Positions 45,674 through 56,918 of a DNA stretch of 64,000 nucleotides are shown here, piece after piece. The translations under genes were made by a program, and so were the position numbers. The first letter of the stretch is position 1. Every line of letters begins with the position of its first letter. The notes beneath the pieces were generated by a model that had not been told where the DNA came from, did no database searches, and worked only from the letters and a program-made list of their open reading frames with translations. Source of the DNA: Duganella dendranthematis (GTDB taxonomy: Bacteria > Pseudomonadota > Gammaproteobacteria > Burkholderiales > Burkholderiaceae_D); the NCBI RefSeq assembly GCF_012849375.1, contig NZ_CP051684.1, forward strand, positions 2,170,001-2,234,000. The letters run 5' to 3'.

Positions 45674-48478
45674 TCAATTGGCTTTGACTATCGACGCTGC
45701 AAGCGGCATAGCATTATCGCGCAGGAAGGCGTCGAATTGGTCGGCCGGCATCGGCTTGGCAAACAGGTATCCCTGGCCGTAATCGCAGCCGGCGGCGGCC
45801 AGCAGGTCGCGCTGTTCGGGCGTTTCCACGCCCTCGGCGATGACTTTAAGGCCCAGCTTGTGGGCCATGACGATGATCGCCTCCGACAGGGCCATGTCGC
45901 TGGAGTCGGGCGCCAGGTTGCGGGTGAAGGAGCGGTCGATTTTCAGGTAGTCGATGTCGAACTTTTTCAGGTAGGACAGCGACGAGTAGCCGGTGCCGAA
46001 GTCGTCCAGCGCCACCTGGATGCCGGCGTCGCGCAATTGCAGCAGGCGGTTGCTGACGGCGCTGCTGGCGTCCAGCAGCAGCCCTTCGGTGATCTCCACC
46101 ACCAGCGACTGGCCGGGCAGCGCCAGCGATTGCAAATGCGCCAGCCAGCCCTGGTAGGAACTGCCCTCGCGCTGGAATTCCAGCGGCGACTGGTTGAGGC
46201 TGACCTGGAACTCGCCATACACCTGCTGCCGCCAGCGCTGCACCCAGCGCGCCGATTCGTGGAACACCCACTCGCCGATGTCGACGATCAGCCCGCTCGC
46301 TTCGGCCAGCGGGATGAATTCCAGCGGACTGACCAGCCCGCGCTGCGGGTGGTTCCAGCGTATCAGCGCCTCGGCCTTGTGGATGGCGCCGCTTTCCAGG
46401 TGCACGATCGGCTGGAAATACAGCGCGAACTGCTGGCCCTTGAGCGCGCCGCGCAGGTCGTTGGTCAGGCGCATGCGGTTCAGCGCCGCCACCTGCAAGG
46501 TCGGCGTGAAGTAACTGTAGCGGTTGCGGCCGGCGCCCTTGGCCGCGTACATGGCCTGGTCGGCGTGCTTGAGCAGGTCGTCGATATCCAGCGCGTCGTC
46601 CGGATACAGCGTGATGCCGATGCTGGCCGAGACAAACGCCTGCTCCTGGCCCAGGTCGAACGGCTTCAGCAAGCTGTTGAGAATGGCCTGGGCGATGCGT
46701 TCGACGTGGTCCGGCGCTTCCAGCTCGGTGAGGATGACGGTGAATTCGTCACCGCCCAGGCGCGCCACCGTGTCCGACTTGCGCACGCAGGCGCTGATGC
46801 GGCGCGCGGCGTCGATCAGCAGCACGTCGCCCTGCTGGTGGCCGAGCGTGTCGTTGACTTCCTTGAAGTGGTCGAGGTCGATGAACAGCACGGCGATGCG
46901 CGACTGGTCGCGCTGGCTCTTGAGCATGTCGTGCGCCAGCCGGTCGAGGAACATGCGGCGGTTGGGCAGCTGGGTCAGGGTGTCGAAATTGGCCTGCTGC
47001 CAGATCAGCGTCTCGCTCTGCTTCTTGGCGGTGACGTCCTCGATCATGCACAGGTGGTGCGGATGGGTGCCGGCTTCGGGCTCGATGGCGTTGACCGAGA
47101 CATCGATCCAGGTCACCGTGCCGTCCGGCCGGAACAGCCGGCTGAGCGCCTTGAAGCTGCTGATCTGCTGCGTGGTCAGCAGCGCCATCTGGGCCTTGAT
47201 CTGCACCACATCGTCCGGATGGCCCACTTCCAGCCAGCGCAGCGCCCGCAGTTCGTGCTGCGAACGGCCCAGTATCTCCTGATAACGTGCATTGATATCG
47301 CGGTATTCGTAGGTGATCGAATCGATCAGCGCGATGCCCAGCGGCGACGCCTCGAACATGGTGCGGAAGCGCTGCTCGCCATGGCGGATGGTTTCCAGCG
47401 CGCGCTTGCGCTCGCGCGCCAGCAAACTGAAGTGGATGGCCGCGCCCAGCACCAGTAGCAGCACCACGGCCACCAGCAGCCGGTACAGCCACGCCAGGCT
47501 GGTGCGGCTGGTGTCGACGCGGTACATAAAGCCGTCGAAGCGGGCTTGGCGCTGCATCATACCCAGTCCGGCGTAGACCTCGGCGATATGCTGCCAGCGG
47601 TCCGGATTCATGTAGCCGATCTCCACCAGCACCGGCTGCACCAGCGGCACCATCTGGCGCGCTTCGTACAGCAGGTGCTGGCGGTCGCTGCGGCGGGAAT
47701 ACTTGCTGAGTATCATATCCGCCGCCTCTTCCTGGTGGCTCATGGCCCACTGCCAGCCACGCATGCTGGCGGCGCGGAAGGCGCTCACGCGCACCGGATG
47801 GTTGGCCAGTTCCTGCTCGCTGGTGAACAGGTTGTCGCCGTAGAAGTCGATGCCGACCGAGCGCGGGCTGTAAATATCATATGGAAAGCCGAGGCGGTCG
47901 AACGTGTCCGGCTCGTTGGTAGTATAGATCGCCATGGCGTCGACCTTGCCATTGATCAGGTCGTCCGGATTGAAACTGTGCTCGACGCGCTGGAAGCTGG
48001 TGGCCGGCACGCCCTCCTTGGTCAGATAGGCCAGCAGTTCGTCGGCGTTGCCAAGGTCGTCGGTGAGAGAACCGATCATGGCGCGCTTGCCGATCAGGCG
48101 GCGGATATCGGGCTCGGCGCCGCTCTGGCGCATCGCCAGCGCATACGGCGAATGCTGGAAGATCACGCCCAGCACCACCACCGGCTTGCCGGCCATGCGC
48201 GCCAGCAGCAGGCTGCTGCTGCCGGTGCCGTATTCGGCCTTGCCGGCGATCACATCGCGCTCGGGCGCGTTGCCGTCCGTTCCTTCGAGAATCCGCACAT
48301 CCAGCCCGGCTTCGCGGTAATAGCCCAGCTCCTGCGCGGCGTAATAGCCGGCAAACTGAAACTGGTGGACGTGCTTGAGTTGCAGGGTGACTTTTTCCAG
48401 CGCCAAGGCCGGAACCGCAGCCAGCAGCAAGGCGGCAGCGGCGCACAGCGCGGCAAGGGCAGAAAAGCGCACAGTCAC
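45674..48478 (-). CDS. Membrane GGDEF-EAL protein with periplasmic NMT1-type binding domain and PAS
   Basis: 934 residues. Signal peptide (1-26), then an ABC substrate-binding-like domain of the NMT1/SsuA type (about 27-310: LKHVHQFQFAGYYAAQELGYYREAGLDV). Then come a transmembrane helix near 330-350, a PAS domain (about 370-490) and GGDEF (RLGGDEFTVIL, intact). An EAL domain follows, with EALIRWNHP, DDFGTGYSSL and EGVETPEQ intact. Probably senses a small periplasmic ligand, perhaps a thiamine-pyrimidine or sulfonate-like molecule, and changes c-di-GMP. Both catalytic signatures look active. Confidence 0.93.
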   Translation of the reverse strand: MTVRFSALAALCAAAALLLAAVPALALEKVTLQLKHVHQFQFAGYYAAQELGYYREAGLDVRILEGTDGNAPERDVIAGKAEYGTGSSSLLLARMAGKPVVVLGVIFQHSPYALAMRQSGAEPDIRRLIGKRAMIGSLTDDLGNADELLAYLTKEGVPATSFQRVEHSFNPDDLINGKVDAMAIYTTNEPDTFDRLGFPYDIYSPRSVGIDFYGDNLFTSEQELANHPVRVSAFRAASMRGWQWAMSHQEEAADMILSKYSRRSDRQHLLYEARQMVPLVQPVLVEIGYMNPDRWQHIAEVYAGLGMMQRQARFDGFMYRVDTSRTSLAWLYRLLVAVVLLLVLGAAIHFSLLARERKRALETIRHGEQRFRTMFEASPLGIALIDSITYEYRDINARYQEILGRSQHELRALRWLEVGHPDDVVQIKAQMALLTTQQISSFKALSRLFRPDGTVTWIDVSVNAIEPEAGTHPHHLCMIEDVTAKKQSETLIWQQANFDTLTQLPNRRMFLDRLAHDMLKSQRDQSRIAVLFIDLDHFKEVNDTLGHQQGDVLLIDAARRISACVRKSDTVARLGGDEFTVILTELEAPDHVERIAQAILNSLLKPFDLGQEQAFVSASIGITLYPDDALDIDDLLKHADQAMYAAKGAGRNRYSYFTPTLQVAALNRMRLTNDLRGALKGQQFALYFQPIVHLESGAIHKAEALIRWNHPQRGLVSPLEFIPLAEASGLIVDIGEWVFHESARWVQRWRQQVYGEFQVSLNQSPLEFQREGSSYQGWLAHLQSLALPGQSLVVEITEGLLLDASSAVSNRLLQLRDAGIQVALDDFGTGYSSLSYLKKFDIDYLKIDRSFTRNLAPDSSDMALSEAIIVMAHKLGLKVIAEGVETPEQRDLLAAAGCDYGQGYLFAKPMPADQFDAFLRDNAMPLAASIVKAN

Positions 48479-48560
48479 AGTGTTCCCGGGACGATAGGCA
48501 GTGGCTCTAGTGTAGCCGCTTCCCCTGGTCCAACGCTGCTTTATGCCAAGCTAACGGCAC

Positions 48561-48600
48561 AAAAAGCAACGGACGGCCAGGCTGATGCCTGCCGTCCGTC
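48561..48600 (-). terminator. Terminator of the RCC1-repeat gene
   Basis: On the minus strand, ACGGACGGCAGGC-ATCA-GCCTGGCCGTCCGT followed by TGC and five T's: a long stem with one bulged base, 18 bases after the stop codon. Confidence 0.85.
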
Positions 48601-48617
48601 GCGTGGCGCAAAACTGC

Positions 48618-50093
48618 TTAGTTCGGGTTGGCGATGCTGACTGGCACCGTCGACGTCACCGTCTTGCCGTTGCCCAGCTGGCCACTGGCGTTACGGCCCC
48701 AGGTCCACAGCGAGTTGTCCGCTTTCAGGCCGGCGCTATGGGCGCCGCCGGCGCTGATGCTGATCCAGGTGCGGTCGGCGCCGACAGCGGTAGGAATGCT
48801 CTGATCCAGGCCGCTGCCATCGCCCAGCTGGCCGTCGCTGTTGGCGCCCCAGGCCCACAGCGTGCCGTTGCTGCGCACCGCCAGGCTGTGCGCGCCGCCG
48901 GCCGAGATCAGGGTCCAGTCGGTGTCGGTGGTGATCTGGGCCGGCGCGTTGACGGTGCCGCCAATGCTATTATTGCCCAGTTGACCCGAGCTGTTGGAAC
49001 CCCAGGCCCACAGCTTGCCGGTAGTATCGATCGCCAGCGAATGGCTGCCGCCGGCCGAGACGGCAACATAACTCAGACTGCCGATTTTGGCTGGTGTCGA
49101 TACCGGCGTGGTGCTGGTGGCCGCGTTGCCCAGCTGGCCGTTAGTGTTATCGCCCCAGCTGTACAGCGAGCCGTCCTTCAGAATCGCCAGCGTGTGGGTA
49201 CCGCCGGCGCTGGCCGAGATGTAGGTATTGGTGTTGGTTTTGTCCGTGCCGCCAACTTTGACCGGCGCCATGCGGATCGCTACCGAGGTGTCGCCCAGCT
49301 GGCCTTCCGCATTGCGGCCCCAGGCCCACAGCGTGCCGTCCGTCTTCAGCGCCACCACGTGGTATTTGCCGGCCCAGACGCCGACCCAGTTGGTGTCCTT
49401 GCCGATCAGGGTCGGCACCGAACGGTTGACCTGGTCGCCCAGGCCCAGCTGGCCGTTGCTGTTCAGGCCCCATGCCCACAGCGTGCCGCCGGCGGCGGTG
49501 CCGCTGCCGGCGCGCAGGCCGACGGCGAACTGTTCGCCGACAGCGATCTTGGTCCAGGCGGTGGCGGCGGCGCCATTGCTGACCACCACCGGTGCGGTGC
49601 GGTCACTGGTGCTGCTGTCGCCCAGTTGGCCCCAGATATTCTGGCCCCAGGCGTACAGCTTGCCATCGGCGCGGCGGGCGATGGTCTGGAAACCGCCGGC
49701 CGAGACTTCTTTCCACGGCGCCGTCACGGTGACGACGACCGAACCGGTCACGCCGTCCTGAGTGGCGTTGATGGTTTCGGTGCCGACCGTCACGCCGGTG
49801 ACGCGGCCGGTGGCGGTGGCCACCGACGCGACGCTGGCGTTGCCGCTCTTGGTGGCCCAGGCCAGCCCGCCGGCCACGGTCAGCGCCTTGGTGGTGCCGT
49901 CCGAATAGGTGCCGGTAGCGGTTGCATCCTGGAAGGTAGTGACCGGGATGGTGGTCGAATTCATGGTAACGGCGATGCTTTTCAGCGTCACGGTGGCGGG
50001 CGTGCTGCTGCCGCCGCCACCGCCGCCACCGCACGCGGCCAGCACGGCAAACAGCGGCACCAGCAGAAGGGAGGAGAATTTAAAGTTTTTCAT
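48618..50093 (-). CDS. Lipoprotein with Ig-like domain and seven RCC1 repeats
   Basis: Start at the ATG at 50091-50093 (MKNFKFSSLLLVPLF); a GTG 15 bases upstream is possible. 491 residues. Lipobox LAAC at about residues 17-20, followed by a poly-Gly run. A bacterial Ig-like (Big_2) domain spans about 35-120 (TVAGGLAWATKSGNASVASV). Seven RCC1 units follow, each ending in W/YxWGxNxxGQLG; seven fits a closed beta-propeller. Probably anchored to the outer membrane and exposed. The binding partner is unknown. Confidence 0.92.
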   Translation of the reverse strand: MKNFKFSSLLLVPLFAVLAACGGGGGGGSSTPATVTLKSIAVTMNSTTIPVTTFQDATATGTYSDGTTKALTVAGGLAWATKSGNASVASVATATGRVTGVTVGTETINATQDGVTGSVVVTVTAPWKEVSAGGFQTIARRADGKLYAWGQNIWGQLGDSSTSDRTAPVVVSNGAAATAWTKIAVGEQFAVGLRAGSGTAAGGTLWAWGLNSNGQLGLGDQVNRSVPTLIGKDTNWVGVWAGKYHVVALKTDGTLWAWGRNAEGQLGDTSVAIRMAPVKVGGTDKTNTNTYISASAGGTHTLAILKDGSLYSWGDNTNGQLGNAATSTTPVSTPAKIGSLSYVAVSAGGSHSLAIDTTGKLWAWGSNSSGQLGNNSIGGTVNAPAQITTDTDWTLISAGGAHSLAVRSNGTLWAWGANSDGQLGDGSGLDQSIPTAVGADRTWISISAGGAHSAGLKADNSLWTWGRNASGQLGNGKTVTSTVPVSIANPN

Positions 50094-50234
50094 GGTCTTC
50101 CAGTTCACAGAGAAGGTCTGCGGTGCCGATAGTGTAGCCCGTCAATATGACGACGATCGCACGAGCAGAACTGAATTATCCACGTTATTAAGCCGATACG
50201 GTCATTCAACAACATTTCTTTTGAGAATTTGTGC

Positions 50235-50262
50235 AAAAAAAAGCACCCCGCGGGGTGCTTTT
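50235..50262 (-). terminator. Terminator of the ygiQ-like gene
   Basis: AAAAGCACCCCG / CGGGGTGCTTTT perfect inverted repeat (core 50242-50259), followed on the minus strand by eight T's. It lies 31 bases after the stop. Confidence 0.92.
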
Positions 50263-50292
50263 GCTGACTTCCGTATGCTTACTCGCGTCGAT

Positions 50293-52692
<2,400 letters not shown>

Positions 52693-52782
52693 ATGGGGCC
52701 GTATTGTACCGGAGTTAGCCCCGTTCCGCTCACGCGGTCGTGAATTTCCTTTTACTTTTCAAACACTTGTGCGAAAACGATA

Positions 52783-53058
52783 TCAAATACCCATGTTTGA
52801 CAGGATCGTGCCCAGCTCGCGCAGGCCCGATTCCAGCGTCGGATGCTTGGCGGCGAACTTGGCCGACAGCTCCTGCGAACGCTCGGCCAGGCCGTACGTG
52901 GTGGACTCGCCGGGGGCCGGCTCGGTGCCGCGCTCCAGCAGCGTCTGGATATCGCCGTTGAGCTGTCGCAGCAGCTCCTGCAATTCCTCATCGACCGGAC
53001 CGGCATTGGCCAGATTGGCATGCAGGCTCTTGAGCGAGGTTTTCAGATTGCTGTCCAT
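52783..53058 (-). CDS. DUF4404 family protein
   Basis: 91 residues, mostly helical and acidic, with LKSLHANLANAGPVDEELQELLRQLNGDIQTLL and a short ending HPTLESGLRELGTILSNMGI typical of DUF4404. Small cytoplasmic protein of unknown function. 13 bases downstream of the VF530-type gene, so probably one operon. Confidence 0.88.
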   Translation of the reverse strand: MDSNLKTSLKSLHANLANAGPVDEELQELLRQLNGDIQTLLERGTEPAPGESTTYGLAERSQELSAKFAAKHPTLESGLRELGTILSNMGI

Positions 53059-53071
53059 AATCGTTCCCTGT

Positions 53072-53275
53072 TTAGAATGTGGTGGCCAGATACAAGTCTT
53101 CGACCTGCGTCCTGGCCCACGGCGTCTTGCGCAAAAACTTCAGGCTGGATTTGATGCTGGGATCGCTGATGAAACAGTTGATCTCGATCCGCTGCGCCAG
53201 TTGTTCCCAGCCGTAGTGTTCCTGCAGACGAGTCACTATCGCTTCCAGCGTTACGCCGTGTAGTTGGTTGTTCAT
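53072..53275 (-). CDS. VF530 family DNA-binding-like protein
   Basis: Start at the ATG at 53273-53275 ([17 protein letters not shown]), giving the family-typical 67 residues; the long frame upstream is non-coding in appearance. Conserved blocks are [41 protein letters not shown] and VEDLYL. Structures of this family suggest a small DNA-binding helical fold. The physiological role is unknown. Confidence 0.92.
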   Translation of the reverse strand: MNNQLHGVTLEAIVTRLQEHYGWEQLAQRIEINCFISDPSIKSSLKFLRKTPWARTQVEDLYLATTF

Positions 53276-53420
53276 ATCGTACTCAAAAATCGAAGGCTGG
53301 GATGATTGTACACAAAGTGGCCAACATTCCAGTGTGATGCTTAACCCAAGCTTGTGTGCCAGATCAGTATAGGTTGCGCCGCGCCGCTCTAGAGTGACTT
53401 CTTTTTCCTTGGAGAAGCTC

Positions 53421-53942
53421 ATGATGCGCGCCGTCATCTGCAAGGGCGACCCGACCTCCCACGGCGGCAAAGTCCTCGAAGGCAACGAGCTGGTCACCAC
53501 CAACGGCCGCGCGGTGGCGCTGCTGGGGCACAAAACCTTCTGCCCGCAATGCAAGGGCACCTTTCCCATCATCGAAGGGCTGGACTTCCACACCTACGCC
53601 GGCATCGGCACGGCGGTGGACGGCATGCAGACAGCCTGCGGCGCCAAACTGATCGCCACGCAGCAGCAGATGGTGATTGACGATGGCGGCGGCGGCGGCG
53701 TGGCGGTGCCGGCCAGCAGCGCCGCCCCCGTCACCCAAGATCGCGCGCAATACAGCGGCGCCTTCCGCGCCGTCGACGAGACCACCGGCCAGCCAGTCGC
53801 CGGCCTGCCCTACCGTATCGAACTCCCCGACGGCCGCACCGTTCGCGGCGTGACTGACGAGACTGGTCACACCCAGCACGTCAGCAGCAACAGCCCCGAC
53901 ACCGTCAAGCTCTACTGGGAGACGGAGGCCAGCGATGAGTGA
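53421..53942 (+). CDS. PAAR-domain protein with C-terminal extension (type VI secretion spike tip)
   Basis: Start at the first of two ATGs (53421; [18 protein letters not shown]), with TTGGAG upstream. 173 residues. The PAAR domain occupies about 1-85 ([29 protein letters not shown]). A Gly/Ala linker follows, then a transthyretin-like beta domain ([21 protein letters not shown]...[10 protein letters not shown]) often attached to such tips. PAAR proteins sharpen the VgrG spike and carry effectors. Overlaps the downstream effector by eight bases. No VgrG or T6SS structural gene is in the window. Confidence 0.9.
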   Translation: MMRAVICKGDPTSHGGKVLEGNELVTTNGRAVALLGHKTFCPQCKGTFPIIEGLDFHTYAGIGTAVDGMQTACGAKLIATQQQMVIDDGGGGGVAVPASSAAPVTQDRAQYSGAFRAVDETTGQPVAGLPYRIELPDGRTVRGVTDETGHTQHVSSNSPDTVKLYWETEASDE

Positions 53943-55128
53943 TGCCGACGCTACCCTCGACGCTAACGCCACTGTCAAGGCAGTCCCCGTCAGCGCCAAG
54001 CGGGAGGTCTGCTACGAATTCGATACAAAGGCCACCGATGCCGGCCTGGCCATTCCCTATCTTGTTTCCATCAACGGCAAAATACAAAGCAAGCTAGGCA
54101 AGCTCGATGGCACCAGGAAGATCAAGCGCATGGTCGATATCGGGAGCAAGGTCGCCCTTTATCTCAACAGCGACGTCCATCCTGATCATCGCAGCACACC
54201 GGTCTATGCGGTGGAAGTAGGCAACAACAACGTGCTGATTAAGATCACCGAAAAAACAGGCCATCACGCCGATCTTCGACCAGTCATCGGCCAACCTTTA
54301 ACGTCCGGTTCACAAGGTTGGGACTGTTATCAAGCCCCGTTGACCGGCAACATCTGGATGGCCATCTCCCATCGCTATTCAGAAAACGAAGCCCAAAAAT
54401 GTCTGGCGGCCGACACGCCAATTGAAGTCAGACAGGCCATAAGCAATATTTATCGAGGCCTCAGATCAGCCAGACTCGAGATAGCATTTCCCGATGCACA
54501 CAAGCTGAACATTGCGTTTGAAGAAGGCGGTAATGCTCAGGACAACATTGCGGGCATTTCCACAACCACAGATGTCCTGACTCGCACGCATCCAATTGCC
54601 TTCGAATCCTTGCTCACCGAGGCCTATAAGCTGGGAATCACCGACATGCTAGTGACTTCATGCTGGCGCCCCTGCTATGGCTCCATTGCTCATCGCGCGG
54701 GCCTTGGGTTAGACGTCTGCTACATCGCCACACCAACTGAAAAAGTCAAAATCAATCGTATAGGTTTGCTGCTTAAAGGCCATTCCAGCAATCCATACGT
54801 CTCGGATAAAGAAAAGACGCTTCGCGCAGAATGGCAGGAATTGAAAGCTCGGGCAACACGTGAAAAGGACGTAAAGGCTATCGATGCCGCAGAAGAAAAA
54901 AGAAGCGAACGAGTGTCAGAAATGAAGAAAAGTGAGCCAAAGATAATGCGGGACCTTCGTGCGGGCCTGGCAAGTCACCGCGCGGTGAGTCAGTTACTGG
55001 ATCCTTGGTACATGAATTTCAATACTCATGGAACCGGTGAGGCGAACATAAATGAACAGACAAGCAAGGTGGAAAAAGGCCATGCCCACCATCTGCATAT
55101 TACGATTCGGGAGCACGGGATAATATGA
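53935..55128 (+). CDS. Candidate T6SS effector with M15-like peptidase domain
   Basis: 397 residues. The N-terminal 130 residues are an unrecognised domain. The C-terminal half has the order of zinc motifs seen in M15-type D,D/L,D-carboxypeptidases: VTSCWRP (239-245), then S250-x-x-H253-R-x-G256-x-x-x-D260 (matching HxxGxxxD), and near the end GHAHHLHIT with H386-x-H388. A charged helical insert lies at about 295-340. Murein cross-link or stem-peptide cleavage in the periplasm of a rival cell is inferred. Visibly lower GC than the flanking genes. Overlaps the PAAR gene by eight bases and the next gene by four. Confidence 0.8.
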   Translation: MSDADATLDANATVKAVPVSAKREVCYEFDTKATDAGLAIPYLVSINGKIQSKLGKLDGTRKIKRMVDIGSKVALYLNSDVHPDHRSTPVYAVEVGNNNVLIKITEKTGHHADLRPVIGQPLTSGSQGWDCYQAPLTGNIWMAISHRYSENEAQKCLAADTPIEVRQAISNIYRGLRSARLEIAFPDAHKLNIAFEEGGNAQDNIAGISTTTDVLTRTHPIAFESLLTEAYKLGITDMLVTSCWRPCYGSIAHRAGLGLDVCYIATPTEKVKINRIGLLLKGHSSNPYVSDKEKTLRAEWQELKARATREKDVKAIDAAEEKRSERVSEMKKSEPKIMRDLRAGLASHRAVSQLLDPWYMNFNTHGTGEANINEQTSKVEKGHAHHLHITIREHGII

Positions 55129-55994
55129 ATCATCTGAACAAAATCATCGTTTTAACTACCGCATGCACAATCTATCAAGCCTCCGCTACCGCGCAAAACA
55201 ATGAAGACCATTCCCGGGTCTGGCTGAACACGCCATGGGAAGTGCGTTATCTTCTGTATGTCACTGTAGAAGAACGGCAGAAGGAATGGCAGCTGTTGGC
55301 GAAAGAGAAAAATGCCAATGACGGCAAAAAGGGAAAACACCACGTTTATCTTGATGCGATGGCGCTGTTTAAAAAATCCGCTGTCTTTGCGACACCAAAT
55401 GCTTCAAATATCGCCACCACACTAATCACCTTTGACCATCAAGGCAGAGTCACCAGCGACGCTGCATTACTTGGCCTCACCGGAAAACGAACTGCGCTGG
55501 ATTATCTTGTCCTGATGCGTGATAGCGCGCCAACAGAAAAACCGTACAGTCTTCTTCACTGGTCTCAGGGTGTGCCCGGCAACATGACGTTCGGCCCTGG
55601 GCCATGCACGATGCTGGACATCCTACGTTATGAAGATGACTGGAGAAGCGGCCGTTATCCAGGCGACTTCGGCTGCCGTGAATGGACAGCGCAGCTTTTC
55701 AATGATGAACGCCCCTATCTCGACGTTACCACCTACACCAAACGCGGCAATTTCATTGGCGAATTCGTCGGCTGGTCACGTTTTGAAGATGCCCCCAAAC
55801 CGATCATCGGCATGAATGGCAAGACCTGGTTCTGTCTGCACGAATGCCCAACGGGAGAACAGCCCGGTTCTATCAACGACATCCAGGCATGGGCCCGCAA
55901 ACACAACTATCCCGTGCCTGTTCCACCACCGTATCAACCTGAATATCCAGACAAAAACTACCGGGACGATATCAACGAGCTTAACCACGATTGA
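55125..55994 (+). CDS. Exported protein, candidate immunity protein 1
   Basis: 289 residues with a signal peptide (about 1-24, MNHLNKIIVLTTACTIYQAS...). Starts inside the effector stop (ATGA). No known family recognised. Four cysteines outside the signal (GPGPC, FGC, WFC, HEC) are all conserved in the next gene and probably form disulfides. Shared blocks include CREWTAQLF and DVTTYTKRGNFIG. An exported protein coupled directly to a periplasm-acting toxin is the expected pattern of an immunity factor; this is inference. Confidence 0.75.
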   Translation: MNHLNKIIVLTTACTIYQASATAQNNEDHSRVWLNTPWEVRYLLYVTVEERQKEWQLLAKEKNANDGKKGKHHVYLDAMALFKKSAVFATPNASNIATTLITFDHQGRVTSDAALLGLTGKRTALDYLVLMRDSAPTEKPYSLLHWSQGVPGNMTFGPGPCTMLDILRYEDDWRSGRYPGDFGCREWTAQLFNDERPYLDVTTYTKRGNFIGEFVGWSRFEDAPKPIIGMNGKTWFCLHECPTGEQPGSINDIQAWARKHNYPVPVPPPYQPEYPDKNYRDDINELNHD

Positions 55995-56018
55995 ACACAC
56001 ATGATAAAGGAGGACGCC

Positions 56019-56885
56019 GTGCATATAATCAAGACCTTGCTAGTCGGCTTGTTGATGTGTTTGATGACAGCGTTACAAGCAGAGGACCTCACTGAGAAGA
56101 AACAACACGACTGGCTCGAACGCGACTGGGAGGTTCGCTATTTGCTATTTGTCGGGCCCGAAAAGGATCGTGCACAAGACTATCGGGAAGCGCAGCAAAT
56201 GAATGCGAGATTTGCCAGGAAGGGCTCTACTTATCCCCGCCTGCATGGCGGCGTACTGATGCCGAACGCGACGACTTTTCCGACGCCCAAACGTCCGGCC
56301 ATTGCAACGATACTCATTTCTTTCGATGCTGAAGGCAATGTAACCGGGGGCGACAACGATCTACGCGGATTTACCGGGAGGCTGTCATTCAATGATCTTA
56401 TTATGCTCGTCCCGCCCGATTACCCGGCGACCAAGCCCTATGCGCTTCCGTATCTGAGGTGGTCACAAGGAATTCCGGGAAACTTCACCTTTGGCCCCAG
56501 CCCATGTACTTTCCTGGATCAGAAGCGATACGAGGAAGGGTGGAAAAGCGGCAGCCATCTTGGTGACGTCGGTTGCAGGGAATGGACAGCGCAGCTGTTC
56601 GATAACGAGCGGCCTTATATTGATGTGACCACGTACACAAAGCGCGGCAACTTCATCGGCCAGCTTATCGGGTGGGCTCGACTAAAGGACGCACCTAAGC
56701 CCGTGATCGGGATGAATGGCAATACCTGGCTGTGCCTGCTCGAATGCCCTGCCAATGAGCAGCCGGGGGTCATCCCGGATATTGAGGCTTGGACAAGCAG
56801 ACATGGTTATCCCATGCCTGAACGCCCTCGCCATCAGCCTGAATACCCTGATAAAAACTACTACCGGGATATCGTATGCGAGTAG
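56019..56885 (+). CDS. Exported paralogue, candidate immunity protein 2
   Basis: The GTG at 56019 (then HIIKTLLVGLLMCLM) is preferred over an ATG at 56001, because AAAGGAGG (56006-56013) is an ideal ribosome site five bases before it. 288 residues with a signal peptide. Clearly homologous along its length to the previous protein (WEVRYLL, WSQG(I/V)PGN, REWTAQLF, PEYPDKNY), with the same four cysteines. A tandem duplication that has diverged substantially, as is often seen for immunity genes. Confidence 0.78.
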   Translation: MHIIKTLLVGLLMCLMTALQAEDLTEKKQHDWLERDWEVRYLLFVGPEKDRAQDYREAQQMNARFARKGSTYPRLHGGVLMPNATTFPTPKRPAIATILISFDAEGNVTGGDNDLRGFTGRLSFNDLIMLVPPDYPATKPYALPYLRWSQGIPGNFTFGPSPCTFLDQKRYEEGWKSGSHLGDVGCREWTAQLFDNERPYIDVTTYTKRGNFIGQLIGWARLKDAPKPVIGMNGNTWLCLLECPANEQPGVIPDIEAWTSRHGYPMPERPRHQPEYPDKNYYRDIVCE

Positions 56886-56909
56886 GCTGGCCATGGCCAG
56901 CGCTACTCG
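56879..56909. terminator. Hairpin at the 3' end of the immunity gene
   Basis: CGAGTAG-GCTGGCC-AT-GGCCAGC-G-CTACTCG: an almost perfect 14-base stem that includes the stop codon of the second paralogue and lies between converging genes. No U tract, so it may be a weak terminator or a 3'-end protector. Confidence 0.55.
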
Positions 56910-56918
56910 TCTAGAAGA

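Noticed and set aside
45656..47458. 600-codon plus-strand frame opposite the GGDEF-EAL gene
   Set aside because: Shadow frame: the minus-strand gene has complete, recognisable domains, and the plus-strand product has none.
53276..53593. Extended 173-residue version of the VF530-type protein
   Set aside because: The extension is antisense to the PAAR gene; the family is about 65-75 residues long.
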